A stretch of DNA of 64,000 nucleotides, taken from Nothophaeocryptopus gaeumannii (taxonomy: Eukaryota > Ascomycota > Dothideomycetes > Mycosphaerellales > Mycosphaerellaceae). The notes beneath the pieces are model-generated. The model did not search any database and was not told the DNA's origin. It saw nothing but the letters and a program-made list of their open reading frames with translations. The first letter of the stretch is position 1. Each line of letters starts with the position of its first letter. The DNA is taken from NCBI GenBank assembly GCA_031771865.1, contig JASISA010000007.1:372001-436000 (forward strand). Direction: 5' to 3'. Position numbers and translations under genes: made by a program. Shown here one piece after another: positions 40,736 to 51,432 of this stretch.

Positions 40736-42064
40736 CTATACCATCTCTTCTATCTTCGCTTTGCTGCTGGCAAGAGCTTCTAGGTAGTATCCGTACAGTT
40801 CAATAAGGAAACGTTGCTCGTATTCGAATCGTTTGCTGGACGCGTCCACTGTCCCTTTGAACGCTGCCACTCGATCCGCTTCGAAAGCTGACAGTTCTAG
40901 AGCGGCTTCTACCGAGACATGATTGTTGTTCGCGCCTCGAGGATCTGTATTCGAGGCACTTGCGCGAACTCGCGAGCTGTAGACTCCAAGTAGATTGAGA
41001 TCATGTAGAAGAACAATGCCGGAGTCGACGCTCTTGGGCACTTGGCCAGCAGTCATGCTAGAAAGCAGTCTCAGTCTCTCGGGTATATTTATATGATGTC
41101 CTGTCTTCCGACTGGATACAGATAACCGGTCATACCCCAGTCGATGTCGCCAGTAGATGTTGCAGAAGATCGAGCCACAGATGCAGGGAATAAGAATCAC
41201 ATAGCCCCACCACAGCGTCGAGCTGATTTCAGACCCGACCCCAGAGACAAGCATGGAGACTCCAATCACGAAAGCATACAGCTTGTGCTGTCGCGAGTGT
41301 TTCCGCAGAGATGCTAGCAACTTCGAATCCAATTGTGCCTTCGCGTTCCTTACAGCCACATCGTGACTGTGGGCCTTCCGCCACATGTACACAGACCACA
41401 CCGCGTTGACCAAACCATACGCAGCATTGAACGAGTTGCCAATGTAGCCGGAAAGATCGTTGCTAGCCGCGAAGATCTTGTGGTCGGATGGGCCTTTGAT
41501 AGCCATCAAGCATCCCGTCCCGACGAGTATGCCCGCAATGGCCATGAAGATATCCAGCATCAGGCGATCGACAATCTCCCAGCCGAGCTCACGAAAGTTG
41601 ATATCCAGCCATGCCCTCTCAATAGGAAGCAACTCTCTCTCACATCTCTGCTTGTACAAGTACGCCCTCTCTTTCAGCAGAAACATAATATTTCTTCTAC
41701 TCCTCAGCGCATCCCAAATCGCGAAGCTCGTCGTCAAGATGGCAATACTCCCACCAAGACCCATCAAGACTTGCGCAAAGACCGGTAGAGGGTCCTGATT
41801 CCAAACGTTGGCGGGGAAGTCCATGGCGTTTGCCAGGTCCAGATATCCGACCGCTGCGAGGAGCGAGTTCCTGTACTCTCCGTACTGTTCGCGCTCTCCA
41901 TGCTGTCCATGCTCTCCGATGTCCCCGCTCGCTTGATGCTGCTCTTTTTGTTGCGAATGTCGTCGCGTATCGACACGCTCTTGCTTAGAAACTTCCTCGT
42001 CCACGGCATCGTTCTTCTCGAGGTTTGGCGTCTCTTCTTGCTGAGTCTCTTCGGAATGTGTCAT
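40736..42064 (-). CDS. Uncharacterised five-TM membrane protein
   Basis: Single exon, 442 aa, no recognised family. The first ~60 residues are charged and Q/E/H-rich, presumably cytosolic. Hydrophobic segments occur near residues 97-118 ('GLGGSIAILTTSFAIW'), 165-190 ('DIFMAIAGILVGTGCLMAIK'), 208-225, 252-272 ('YAFVIGVSMLVSGVGSEI') and 277-298 ('YVILIPCICGSIFCNIYWRH'). A ~140-residue soluble C-terminal part follows and ends with a possible coiled coil. It stands tail-to-tail with the GPI-protein gene, 63 bp apart. Function cannot be inferred. Confidence 0.7.
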   Translation of the reverse strand: MTHSEETQQEETPNLEKNDAVDEEVSKQERVDTRRHSQQKEQHQASGDIGEHGQHGEREQYGEYRNSLLAAVGYLDLANAMDFPANVWNQDPLPVFAQVLMGLGGSIAILTTSFAIWDALRSRRNIMFLLKERAYLYKQRCERELLPIERAWLDINFRELGWEIVDRLMLDIFMAIAGILVGTGCLMAIKGPSDHKIFAASNDLSGYIGNSFNAAYGLVNAVWSVYMWRKAHSHDVAVRNAKAQLDSKLLASLRKHSRQHKLYAFVIGVSMLVSGVGSEISSTLWWGYVILIPCICGSIFCNIYWRHRLGYDRLSVSSRKTGHHINIPERLRLLSSMTAGQVPKSVDSGIVLLHDLNLLGVYSSRVRASASNTDPRGANNNHVSVEAALELSAFEADRVAAFKGTVDASSKRFEYEQRFLIELYGYYLEALASSKAKIEEMV

Positions 42065-42961
42065 GTCTCAAGATCGCCTTCCTTCACGGAGAGGAAGTGA
42101 TGGTGTGCTCTGCTGCCAAGGTGGACATCGGCACAGCACCTCCTTGGCTGGTCCATTGTAAACAGCATAAATTAGTAGGCGTACCACGCGACATTCACCA
42201 TTCCTGCATGACGAACGTTGGAGCGAGCGAATGACTAGCCACACTTGTTCCGGCTCTGCATACTCGAAAAGCCACGCACGCTGCATAGACAGGGTATTTT
42301 GATTGGGTGTCATGGTCTAATCACGTTTGGCAGCCACTTGCAGCCACTCCGAGTGGGGCTGGAAGCTTCGGATTCGGTCGAATTCATTCACTTGCAGATG
42401 GGCTGTTTGTAAGGACGCAACCTCGTCACGATTTCAGCCTTGAGCCCTTCAATGCTCCACTACAGTCATTCGTGGGAAGTCCAATCAGTAGAACTAGCAC
42501 TTAGAGGATGAAGCAACGCCGGTAAGGCTGAACATACATCTTTCCCTTTACCAAGTCTATGCTCAAGGCGGTATCTTTCTACGCCTTCAGCGATAAGGTA
42601 TTTTCGACTCATCTACAGCAGCTCGTGGAGTCCCCAATCGGCTGGCTTCGAAGGATGAAGACAAATGACCGGTGTAGCGGAGAGACGCCATTGACAAGAT
42701 AGACGCAACTCCCCTCAACCACACTCATTGCATATGCACTTTTACAAAGCATCTGGCCTCCACCCACGGCGACACCGACACCTGAATGTAGATACATCTC
42801 CTTTCGCGCAATTTGGTCCCCGAAACCTTGACTCTCACATCATTCGTCCCTTGACGAGGAACAGGAAAGAAATAGTCACTTGCTATGTCGATAGCATGGC
42901 TTTCCGTCTCAAACAATTCCATATCCAACCCTCTTATCATCGTCGCCAATCCAATATACAG
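42065..42961. other. Intergenic region
   Basis: About 0.9 kb between the membrane-protein start and the P450 relic. Nothing recognised. Confidence 0.4.
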
Positions 42962-43297
42962 CTCCCCATTTGCCAAGTTCATCTCAGCACTCGCATCGGT
43001 CTGATCGTGTACCGTTTATATTTCAGTCCTCCGGCAAAAGTTCCTGGTCTAAGGCTCGCGGCAGCAACACGTTTGCCTGAGACTTACTACGGTCTCGTTC
43101 AAGATGGAGGTGGCCAGTTCACGTTTGCAGTCAGGAAATGGCATGACCAGTATGGGTCGATCATTCGCGTTACGCCCAATGAGCTCCATATCAAGGACTC
43201 CACATTCTTCGACTCGGTGTATACAAACTCCGCCAAGCATGGAGAACACCGAAGTATGGAGAGCGATTTTAGCAAGGGCGTGAGGATTGTTTTGTAG
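42962..43297 (+). pseudogene. Cytochrome P450 N-terminal relic
   Basis: The frame reads 'GLIVYRLYFSPPAKVPGLRL', the proline-rich hinge after the membrane anchor of fungal P450s. It then reads 'RKWHDQYGSIIRVTPNELHI' and 'FFDSVYTNSAKHGE', the usual A-helix and beta1 region. The frame ends at 43297. No I-helix, ExxR or heme-binding FxxGxRxCxG region is found within the next kilobase in any frame, so less than a quarter of a P450 remains. The start of the original gene is not evident either. Confidence 0.75.
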
Positions 43298-43885
43298 GAC
43301 AGGTGAACGGTTTCCCAACCTCCTCGACTTGCATACGGCTTGCTCAGGAACGCCAATAGGCGCGACATTTGCGCGAGGTTGTTATGTCCAGCAATCTTAT
43401 ATGATGTCCCGTAAAACTTAAAATCTTGGCCGAGCTCTCCCGCATCTTGGCGATGACGCAGAAGTGAGCGGCCCCGAAATTTGAAATGATGAAATTCGAG
43501 CTCGTCCGCTATACTTCAAGCATACAACAATTGCAAGAGCAAGAGCAAGAGCAAGGACAGGGCGGGCACACAATACTCGGATGCGATCGAGCTTCGTCGA
43601 GTGTGCTAGAATGCCGTCGTGTTTGAGTTTTGTCCTCATTCCTTGAGTCAGCTGAGTAGGTCTCGAAGGTAGGAGCAATCAAGAATCGACACGAGGCTTT
43701 CACATCCGATAGAACTCTTAAGAACTGCTTTTGCACGCGTCCCAGAACCCTCGCACCCTCGTCTCGAACCTTTCAACTGATCTACCAACTCATTTTTCCC
43801 TTCGACACGCCACACTCCGCGACGAGATTCGACCTTTATCACCGGCCCTACGAAATTACCGCGACCGGGCCCTCCAGCGTGCACG
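43298..43885. other. Intergenic region
   Basis: 588 bp between the P450 relic and the next gene; includes a short (GCAAGA)n-like purine repeat near 43531-43560. Probably the promoter of the next gene. Confidence 0.4.
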
Positions 43886-45230
43886 ATGAAGTGGAAGGAA
43901 TGGGACTTCGAAGATGCGGTACACATGGTGTGCGACTGGCTCGACTTGCCTCAAGACAAACATGGCCAGGCAAGACACGAAGTTAAGATTGCCAACGACG
44001 GAGCAGATTACGGAGATGTCTCCCAGAAGGATCTGGTGTCCGCGTTGCAAAGAGTACAGAAGAACAAGGATGAATTTGTGGTACAAGAAGCCACTCTGAA
44101 TCAGGCACTGGTACGACTGTACTTGACAATCCAGGATGTGGCTCTTCCAGCAACCACAAGCTCAGGTACAGCTTTCAATACGGTCAAGGAATATCTCGAA
44201 GACCTGGTCCAGCAGGGTCTAATTACCGACACACAGTCTATGAGTGCCAGGTTCTTCTTCGTCATTGAGAAGTGTAACCAAGGTGTTATGAGAGTTGTAG
44301 AAAAACATGATGACGATCTCCAAGAAGCAATAAAAGCCGGCTACAGGACTTTCGAGCTCAGTCTATCTGAGGCCCACATTGCTGCATTTTGCGTGCTAAC
44401 CGACAAGGAGCCATCTGAAGCACGACAACACAAAGCCGAGGAAAACCTACGACGTGTTGGAGAAAGTTGGGCCATCAAAAGCGGAGGGCAATCAAGGTCA
44501 AACCGGAAGTGTCAGTTCGGTGGGCACGTACGGGGACACTAAGAAGGAACGACTCCATCAGGCCGTGAGCTACCTCGCCTCCTCATACAAGCAAAGCATG
44601 CCAACCGAGACCATCGACGACCACCAGATCAAAGCCATGACCCGGCAATTCCTTGCAGGAGGTACGGAATGGGATGAAGAATCTCTTCGGATACTCCAAG
44701 CGCAGTTGGCCTTCCGGCATTCCAAGTGCGATATGGCAACTAAAGTCGTCCATTTGATGGGGCTTCATCTCGGTGCAGCAGTACCCATCAGCTCATGGAA
44801 CCCGAGTGAAGAACGTGATCCCGCCGATGCAGAGCGGGTGAAGCACATTGCTGTTTATCTACACCAGAACACGAACTGGTTTAAGCCTGGCGCCGGTGAC
44901 GGCCGCAATTACGAGAAGCCGTACCATTACGTTGCTAACGCAATGATCCTGCACAAGGGGTCCGACGCTGAAGTCTCGCACCTTGTTGCTCAGACGAAGA
45001 AGCTCCTGAACGAGGAGCGGCAAGTGGGCACCAAGCGCCTGACGGAGCATCGGAGCTGGAACGAAGCCATGCAAAAGTATCGCGAGACCAACAAGAAGCA
45101 GAGAGCGGGAAGTCCATCGAAGCAGCGTAGACCAGGCATAGCAGGTCTGCTCCGGTCGAAAGACATTAAGGAAAATGCCGACCAGCAAGACGATGAAGAC
45201 CAGAAGATGCTGGAAGGTGATGAGGAGTAG
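43886..45230 (+). CDS. Unknown protein, two overlapping frames (frameshift or unrecognised intron)
   Basis: Two long frames, both with coding-like composition, overlap on the same strand. The first runs from ATG 43886 to 44542 and begins 'MKWKEWDFEDAVHMVCDWLD'. The second, one base ahead, is open from 44400 to 45230 and contains 'KKERLHQAVSYLASSYKQSM' and 'KHIAVYLHQNTNWFKPGAGD'. Removing one base somewhere in 44400-44542 would give exactly 447 codons. Alternatively an intron 44297-44420 (GTAGAA to GAAG, with GCTAAC 24 nt before the end) also restores frame but discards sequence that looks coding. The product would be soluble, helical and very charged at the C-terminus. No family is recognised. 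Confidence 0.6.
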
Positions 45231-45884
45231 TTGTTATCTGTTTCCCAAAGGATGGAATCAAGGCTGGTGTTTGTGTTTCATGAGTATGAGATAAGTTTGA
45301 AGGCGTCACGGTTTTTGGAATGTGATGTAGACGATTGGATACTGCTGACTTCCGGATATTCTACGTTACACGAAGCTCCCTACATAGCCGTTGTCACATG
45401 CATTTGTAAGTGAATGATTTCCAATTCTTCTCGATTCCCAATCGTTGCTTTCCAGTCTATTCAACAACGGTGGAGTTGCAAATGTCAATACCAAGTTCTC
45501 ATTATTGAAGCCACTTTGCTCGCCCTTGAAATCCCGCCTGTGGATTTCTTGTCGATATATACTGCTCCCTCAAGATTCACGGAGTCGCTCGAAACCAGAC
45601 CTCTTCAAATAGTCTAGCTCCTCCGACGTCCAACATCAACATTTCTCAAGGGCCAGCTCCGCATATTTCCACCCGCGGTAGCATCAATATACAATTTATG
45701 ATGCGTCCGTAGTCAATCACATATCCCGTGAGGAACAGTATTGTTGCTTTATGAGCTCCCACCTCAGCATCAGCCGCCGACTGGGTTGGCACAATCCCTT
45801 GAATGCATCAGTTGGGGTCATCAATCCTTCAATCCAGACTTACCGCAGAGCTGCCGGTCTCGATGTCCGAGGTTGCTGTGCTAT
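45231..45884. other. Convergent intergenic region
   Basis: 654 bp between two converging genes, moderately AT-rich. Nothing recognised. Confidence 0.45.
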
Positions 45885-46628
45885 TCAACCAAGAGTGGCT
45901 GACTGCTGAGACTGAGTCGATCCAGTCTTCGACGGGCGATGCGAGACCGTAGTAGTGTGGAAGAAGGGTACGGAAGCAGTCGTCGCTGTAATACTGAACG
46001 TCTTGGTCTCAAGTACACAGGTCTGGAGATCAGGACACGCAGTACTGACAACACTGGTGTAGACGCTGTACAGCGTCTTCATAGCCGGCGGCTCGCTCGG
46101 ATACGTTGCCGTGTCGCTGGCGCTGGCAGAAGATGCCAGATGCAATCCGATCTTCGACGAATCGTACGAGACTGTGACAATGTGGACAAAGCCTGTCGAA
46201 ACGGTCGTCGCCGGAATGCTGAAGTTCTTGTACTCAGTGACACAAGAACCCGGGTTCGGGCAAGCGGTAGTGACGGCGCTCGTGTAGACGCTGTAGAGTG
46301 TCGCCTTGGCCGATTCTCTCCACGCGTAGATGGTCGTGTCGGTGGTGCTGGCGGCTGAGGATTGAGCAGGAGCAGGAGATCCGAACTCCGACCAGTAGTG
46401 TGATGCCGTGCCGATGTTCATGGGATTCCAGGCGACGGTGGCTGTTGGAATGACCTTAGTCGTGGCGTCGGTAATGCAGACTCGCAGGTTGATGCACTGA
46501 GTTGCCATGATGGTGAAAGCGCTGTAGAGCGTCTGCTCGGTGGGTGCGGCGACATCGCGCTTCTCAGGTTGAGGTGCGGCGGATGCGAAGATGGCGGCGT
46601 ACCCGATGGCAAGGAGGATTGCTTTCAT
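45885..46628 (-). CDS. Secreted protein with three internal Cys-pair repeats
   Basis: 247 aa from the ATG of 'MKAILLAIGYAAIFASAAPQ'. A signal peptide is followed by a short propeptide ending in the Kex2 site K-R ('PQPEKRDVAAP'). The mature region contains three related units. Each starts T-L-Y-S ('TLYSAFTIMATQCINLRVC', 'TLYSVYTSAVTTACPNPGSC', 'TLYSVYTSVVSTACPDLQTC'), carries one cysteine pair, and continues with an 'F.I.ATT' strand-like segment. Units two and three are the most alike. S/T-rich linkers suggest O-glycosylation. No catalytic motif is visible; a wall-associated or effector-like role is possible but unproven. A further 3' exon cannot be excluded. Confidence 0.75.
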   Translation of the reverse strand: MKAILLAIGYAAIFASAAPQPEKRDVAAPTEQTLYSAFTIMATQCINLRVCITDATTKVIPTATVAWNPMNIGTASHYWSEFGSPAPAQSSAASTTDTTIYAWRESAKATLYSVYTSAVTTACPNPGSCVTEYKNFSIPATTVSTGFVHIVTVSYDSSKIGLHLASSASASDTATYPSEPPAMKTLYSVYTSVVSTACPDLQTCVLETKTFSITATTASVPFFHTTTVSHRPSKTGSTQSQQSATLG

Positions 46629-46892
46629 CGTGGACGGCTTTGGTGTGGATGACAGATTTGATGTGTTGGTGACTTTGTTGTTTTGTCGAGGTTCATGTAT
46701 TTGTTGAAGATTGCGTTTTGAGAAAGGTGAAGTGAGGTTTCGCGAACGCCAAGCTTCACATGCGAAACAGGCAGGCACGACGTTGCTAATTGAGCAGACG
46801 TTGCGTGCGCGCTCATATGAAACTGTTCCGACGTCCAAGTGCAACTCATTCTACTCCCAAGGGCCACGCTAACTTCACGCCTCAGACCAATC

Positions 46893-48342
46893 TCAGTTAC
46901 CCCAAACTGAAGTCAGTCTGCTTCGTTCGCCAGCATGCAGTTTCTGCAAGTGCTCAGCTTGCTTCGTCCGCTGATCCAGTACGCTGACAACCTCACTCAG
47001 CGTCTTCTCCGTAAGCTCATCAATATCACGGCTATGCTCCTCTCCAGCTTCCTTCAATTTCTGCAACTGAGTCAAGATCTGAGACCCATTAGGCACTCTA
47101 CTCAGCCAAGTTGACAGACCACGGCTGGAGAGCTCTTGAGTCTTTTGCTTCATGCTATTCGAAGTGGTCAGCAGAGTCCTCATCACACCTCAAGGTAATT
47201 TACAAGTACACTCACCTCTTGATATACCTCTCCAGTTCTCCCGTACTTCCACGTAAAACAGCCTGCCTCGTCTTATCCACCACATCCTTCGCTCTGCCCA
47301 ACCTCAGCACCTCCTCATTCTCATCAAATATTTTCTTCACATGCGGGTTCCTCTCCAACAAGGGCTGTACCTGTTCCTCAGCAGTCTGCCAAGCCCTCTC
47401 CCTCCTCCACGCCAACTCCCTCGTCTGCTTCTCCACCAACTTCTTTAGTTCCGCGGCAGTACCTCCATACACACCACTCTGAACAATCCCCATCATCCTA
47501 TCAAAAGTCTCATCAACCTGCCTCTTCGCCCCCGGCCCCAAAATATCCCCCAACCTCCTCAATCTCTCCAAACTCCCATTCAACTCCCCCCTCAACTCCG
47601 GATACTCATCCAAAATCTGCTGTGCCTGATCTCCCGCCAAAGAAGAAAGTTGATCCATCCTCCTACTCAAGATATACCACGTCTCATTCACGCGATCCAA
47701 ACTTCCCAATCCTTTGCGACACGTCACATCTCGTAACTCTCCATATGTATCTCGTACGATATTATTCACTTCCATCTCATGCGTCTTCCGAATCTCTTCC
47801 AATCGCCCAAAACATTGCAGAACATATTCCCTGCCTCCTGGTATCCAAGCCGCCAAATCCTCTGCGACTTCCCGCAGAGCCCTTATAACTTCATCTGTGG
47901 GGCCAGGTGTGATTTGTCGAAAGTTCGGGCGGTAGTGATCGGCTCTTGTTTGGACAAACGTGCGGGTTTCTTCGAGGGTATGTGGGTAGTGAACGGATTG
48001 ATCGGAGAGGTACATGTACCAGAGGTAACCTGCTACGAAGACGAAGCCGCCGCCTATGGCTGCGCGGGAGAGATGCGAGGAGCCGAAATTCGCGGGGCGG
48101 GAGTGTGAGGATTCGCGCTGGCTGCTGTGGCTGTCAGAGCTTTCGTTTGCGGCTGGTCGTTCGTGAGGGGCGGACGTTGGCTGAGGATAGTGGGTGTGAT
48201 CGTCGTGAGATGCAGATGCTGTAGAAGCCTGATGGTTGTTTGCGCCGAATTGTCGTTGGATAGTAGGTCTGGCAACTCGCTTGGTGGATTGGCTTTGGGC
48301 GGCTCTGAAGGCTCGCATGCTTGTTCTTGCTGCTGATGGCAT
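46893..48342 (-). CDS. Putative mitochondrial membrane coiled-coil protein
   Basis: 462 aa in two exons, 47216-48342 and 46893-47154, with a 61-nt intron (donor GTGAGT, acceptor ATAG). The N-terminus ('SAARTSMRAFRAAQSQSTKR') is rich in R, S and A and resembles a mitochondrial presequence. A Ser/His-rich linker leads to one membrane segment, 'AAIGGGFVFVAGYLWYMYLS', near residues 93-112. The remainder is a long helical region with heptad-like patterns, including 'ELKKLVEKQTRELAWRRERA' and, in exon 2, 'ILTQLQKLKEAGEEHSRDID'. The layout suggests one transmembrane pass with a large coiled-coil domain on one side. I do not recognise a characterised ortholog. Confidence 0.72.
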
Positions 48343-48840
48343 CGTATTGCTTGGTGTGAGTGTCGTGCTGGATGCTTCAATTCAGTACTTCGAACGACGG
48401 AAAGATGGAGTGGCTGATGAAACAAAAGAAACAGAAAGACCAGTATCAATACAACCAACCTTCAACATTTTTCGAGCATCCCTGGAGCTCCATTCTTCAG
48501 TCTCCGGTTTCGCTATCACATGGTTGGCGCTAAGGTATCCAAATGGGTTGGCGATGGGCAGTGATACGCAAGGGACAAGGACGTGGCGCAGAATCTGGTG
48601 GACGTGCGTTGGAACGTCAGTGAGTGAAGACGACAATAAAAATATTATCTGATAAGATCACACGATCGGAAGTCGTTCCTTCACCCTTGCATCCGATCAT
48701 CGGTGGTTGTGCTGGGATGGGATGCCGAGGATCTCCCAGGAACGCCTCAAACATCACGTCTATTGGCAGCGACTTCTGATGCTGTGTCCAGGCTGACCAT
48801 TGAACATCTTGAATTGCTCACAGTGGGAGGTAGCTGACTC
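48343..48840. other. Intergenic region
   Basis: 498 bp between the coiled-coil gene start and the 3' end of ORC4; presumably promoter of the former. Nothing else seen. Confidence 0.45.
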
Positions 48841-51432
48841 TCATATCTCCCGACACCACCTCCCCCAAGCCCCCAACTCAACACCACTGCCACCGATCTC
48901 CTCCAGCCCAACATCAACGCGTCCCGTACCGCCCGTCCTGCCATCCTCCATAATCAGCCCACAATCAACCAACTCCTCCCAAGCGCCCTTAGCCACCGTC
49001 TTCCCCCAAACCTTCGCTTGCGCAATAGCACCACTAGCCGAAGCCTGCAATTTCGCTTTGGACGCGAGCACTTTATACTCCTCGTATGTTAGGGCGAAGG
49101 AGATGATTTCAGTGTTGTAGATGTTCGTCAGACGGGCGGCACAGATGAGAAGCGCGAGTTGGAGGGTGCTGAGGGAGGGCAGGAGGGTGAGTTTGCTGTC
49201 CGGCGGGGAGATGAGGGGGTGGGAGAGGGCAGTCGTGAGGTGTTCGAGGATGGAGGATGAGGTCGCTGAGGTAGTCGGTAAGGTTGCCAGGGTCATGGAG
49301 AGTGAGCCCAGGAATTCTGGCACGGATTTCGTCGTGTAGAATATGCGGCGTAGTAGTGTGGTGCAGGTGTCGAATGACAGGGCTTCGTCGACAGCAGAAT
49401 TCCACGCGGCCAGAGAAGAGTTCCCGGACTTTGTTTTGCTTAACAGCTTGGTGGAGACGTCGGTGGTTATACCAAGCACATCTCGCTCATCTTCAGAAAG
49501 CTCCTCAGCCGAGACACTCATCGCAGATCTACAGACCTGCTCAAAAGCCTGAAAGCTCTTCGCCATGCTCAAATGGACATAGCGATGGCTGAAGCGACTC
49601 TTTACTCGCTTCTCCAGACTCTCGGCAACGTCGATCCTGGTCGTCAATCCCAACACAGCTATCGGTGCCTTACGACTCTGCGCAATGTCGAATAAATTGT
49701 ACAACAAAGTCTGTCGTGGATGAGTAGCGAATAGTTCAAACTCATCAAGAACAAAGATGACACTCTTCGTGATTTGCCCCGTCTCCACGCCCATCTCACT
49801 AGGATGCGAGAGCAACGCAAGAAGCTTGGTCATGGTATCCGCATAGTTCTTGGAGACTGCCTCGTCTTCATCGAGCTCCATCTCTCTTCCAAGCTGCCTC
49901 CAGATCTCGCGTAGAGCGATTTTATCGTCGGTATGAACAAAGCCGTTCAATCGTACAACGTGAAAGTCTTCCGAGTGAACGATGCTCTGTTGCCGTATGA
50001 TCTGATTGATCAGAACAGTCTTGCCGCTTCCTCGAGCTCCGATGAGTAGCATACTGTTGCTCTCGCCTGCAGTGATGGTCTGTGTGATCACGGTGGAGAC
50101 CTTTGCATATTCGTCATCAAGGTTCAACAGGGTTATCTGCCGGTTTCCTGTGGCTTTTTCGAGGACGACCTTCTGTAAGCATTGCAAATGCTGGTCGTCA
50201 AAGTGATAGCCCGTCTTGATGGCGTTGATCTTTGTGAGCCTCGTCGTGGCTTTCTTGGGTGTCGCAAGGTCCTTGGTCAAAGCTATGCTGGCAAATCGTC
50301 GCTTTGTCGTAGGTACTGTCGCCTCATCATCTGGCTCGTCGATATCCATGCGATCCTCAGCATCGCTTTCGGGCACCTCATAGATATCCTCCTTCACCAC
50401 CTGTGCAGCCTTCCGTCGGTCGGGTGGCTTTTTCGGTTTCGCTGAAGGGCTGGCGTCTCTTTGGTGATCCTCTGTTGTGCGTATCGACACTGGTCTCGGT
50501 GCACTCTGTCGTTTTGATGATCTCTTGGGTTCAGGCTGAGGAGCAAGCTCGTCTTCACTGTCATCTGCGACCTGCTGGCGTGCCTGCTCCTCCAGCTCAC
50601 GAATCTCATCCTCAAATGTCTTCTTAGGTTTTTCATTCTCGGCCGAGACCCAGCCTTTGCAAAGCCGCGGCTTTGGTGTTGATGATGATGATGATGATTC
50701 TTTGGCCTTGGAGGCAGAGTCTCGCTCTTCCTCGCTCTCGCTGACCTCTTCTGACGAGTCGTGTCCTTCATCACGTATCTCACTCTTACGTCTAGCTGCA
50801 GTGCCATTGACCTTCGGTGATTGTATTTCCGGCTCTTCCTTCGTCTCTCTGAATCTCTTAAAGAACCCCAAACTCTTAACCGGTTTCTGCTGACTCGCTG
50901 CAACCGTCTTCTGATTCCTCAGCGGATCCAGCGCCTTCTTGCTCGGCGAGATCGTAGTCACACCCTTCTGTGCCTTATTTTCCGAATCCGAAGCGGTCTT
51001 TGATCTCTGCTTAAACACCTTCCCAACATCATGCGCTCCCTCAATGTCATCGTACACATCCGCGCTCTCGCCGCCATCTTTCATCCTCTTTCTTCTCGTC
51101 TCCTCTTTGACCTTTGCCTTACTGTGCTGCCATATCTGATTTGCGGACTGTCCGCTGCTGCCAGCCGTGCCAGGCCTCTGCTCATCTTGCGTCTGGAGGC
51201 CATTCACAGCCGATCGAGAAGCTGAAGATGGCGCTCTTCGGGTCGCGCTACCGCCTGCTTTGGTCACCGAAGTGCCATTGCCTTTGATTCCAGGACTCGA
51301 TTGCGTATGAAGGCGACCGTTCTTTCCATAGGTGACTGGGGTCTTGTTGTTGCGTCCAGTTGCAGGAGAGGATTTCGATGTCTCGTTTTGGTCGTCGAGT
51401 CTGCGGCGTTTCGGGGCTCGTGCTGCCGACAT
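48841..51432 (-). CDS. ORC4: Origin recognition complex subunit 4
   Basis: An AAA+ subunit of ORC, which binds replication origins and loads MCM. Single exon, 863 aa. The first ~400 residues are a disordered, highly charged extension (S/K/E-rich, several basic clusters), longer than in animals. The AAA+ core begins after 'KTGYHFDDQHLQCLQKVVLE'. Walker A is 'LLIGARGSGKTVLINQII' near residues 460-475; Walker B is 'SVIFVLDEFELFATHPRQTL' near 555-575. 'APIAVLGLTTRIDVAESLEK' followed by 'RVKSRFSHRYVHL' covers sensor 1 and the R-finger-like 'RVKSRF' segment diagnostic of Orc4. A winged-helix domain ends the protein ('WEELVDCGLIMEDG'). Confidence 0.95.
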   Translation of the reverse strand: MSAARAPKRRRLDDQNETSKSSPATGRNNKTPVTYGKNGRLHTQSSPGIKGNGTSVTKAGGSATRRAPSSASRSAVNGLQTQDEQRPGTAGSSGQSANQIWQHSKAKVKEETRRKRMKDGGESADVYDDIEGAHDVGKVFKQRSKTASDSENKAQKGVTTISPSKKALDPLRNQKTVAASQQKPVKSLGFFKRFRETKEEPEIQSPKVNGTAARRKSEIRDEGHDSSEEVSESEEERDSASKAKESSSSSSTPKPRLCKGWVSAENEKPKKTFEDEIRELEEQARQQVADDSEDELAPQPEPKRSSKRQSAPRPVSIRTTEDHQRDASPSAKPKKPPDRRKAAQVVKEDIYEVPESDAEDRMDIDEPDDEATVPTTKRRFASIALTKDLATPKKATTRLTKINAIKTGYHFDDQHLQCLQKVVLEKATGNRQITLLNLDDEYAKVSTVITQTITAGESNSMLLIGARGSGKTVLINQIIRQQSIVHSEDFHVVRLNGFVHTDDKIALREIWRQLGREMELDEDEAVSKNYADTMTKLLALLSHPSEMGVETGQITKSVIFVLDEFELFATHPRQTLLYNLFDIAQSRKAPIAVLGLTTRIDVAESLEKRVKSRFSHRYVHLSMAKSFQAFEQVCRSAMSVSAEELSEDERDVLGITTDVSTKLLSKTKSGNSSLAAWNSAVDEALSFDTCTTLLRRIFYTTKSVPEFLGSLSMTLATLPTTSATSSSILEHLTTALSHPLISPPDSKLTLLPSLSTLQLALLICAARLTNIYNTEIISFALTYEEYKVLASKAKLQASASGAIAQAKVWGKTVAKGAWEELVDCGLIMEDGRTGGTGRVDVGLEEIGGSGVELGAWGRWCREI

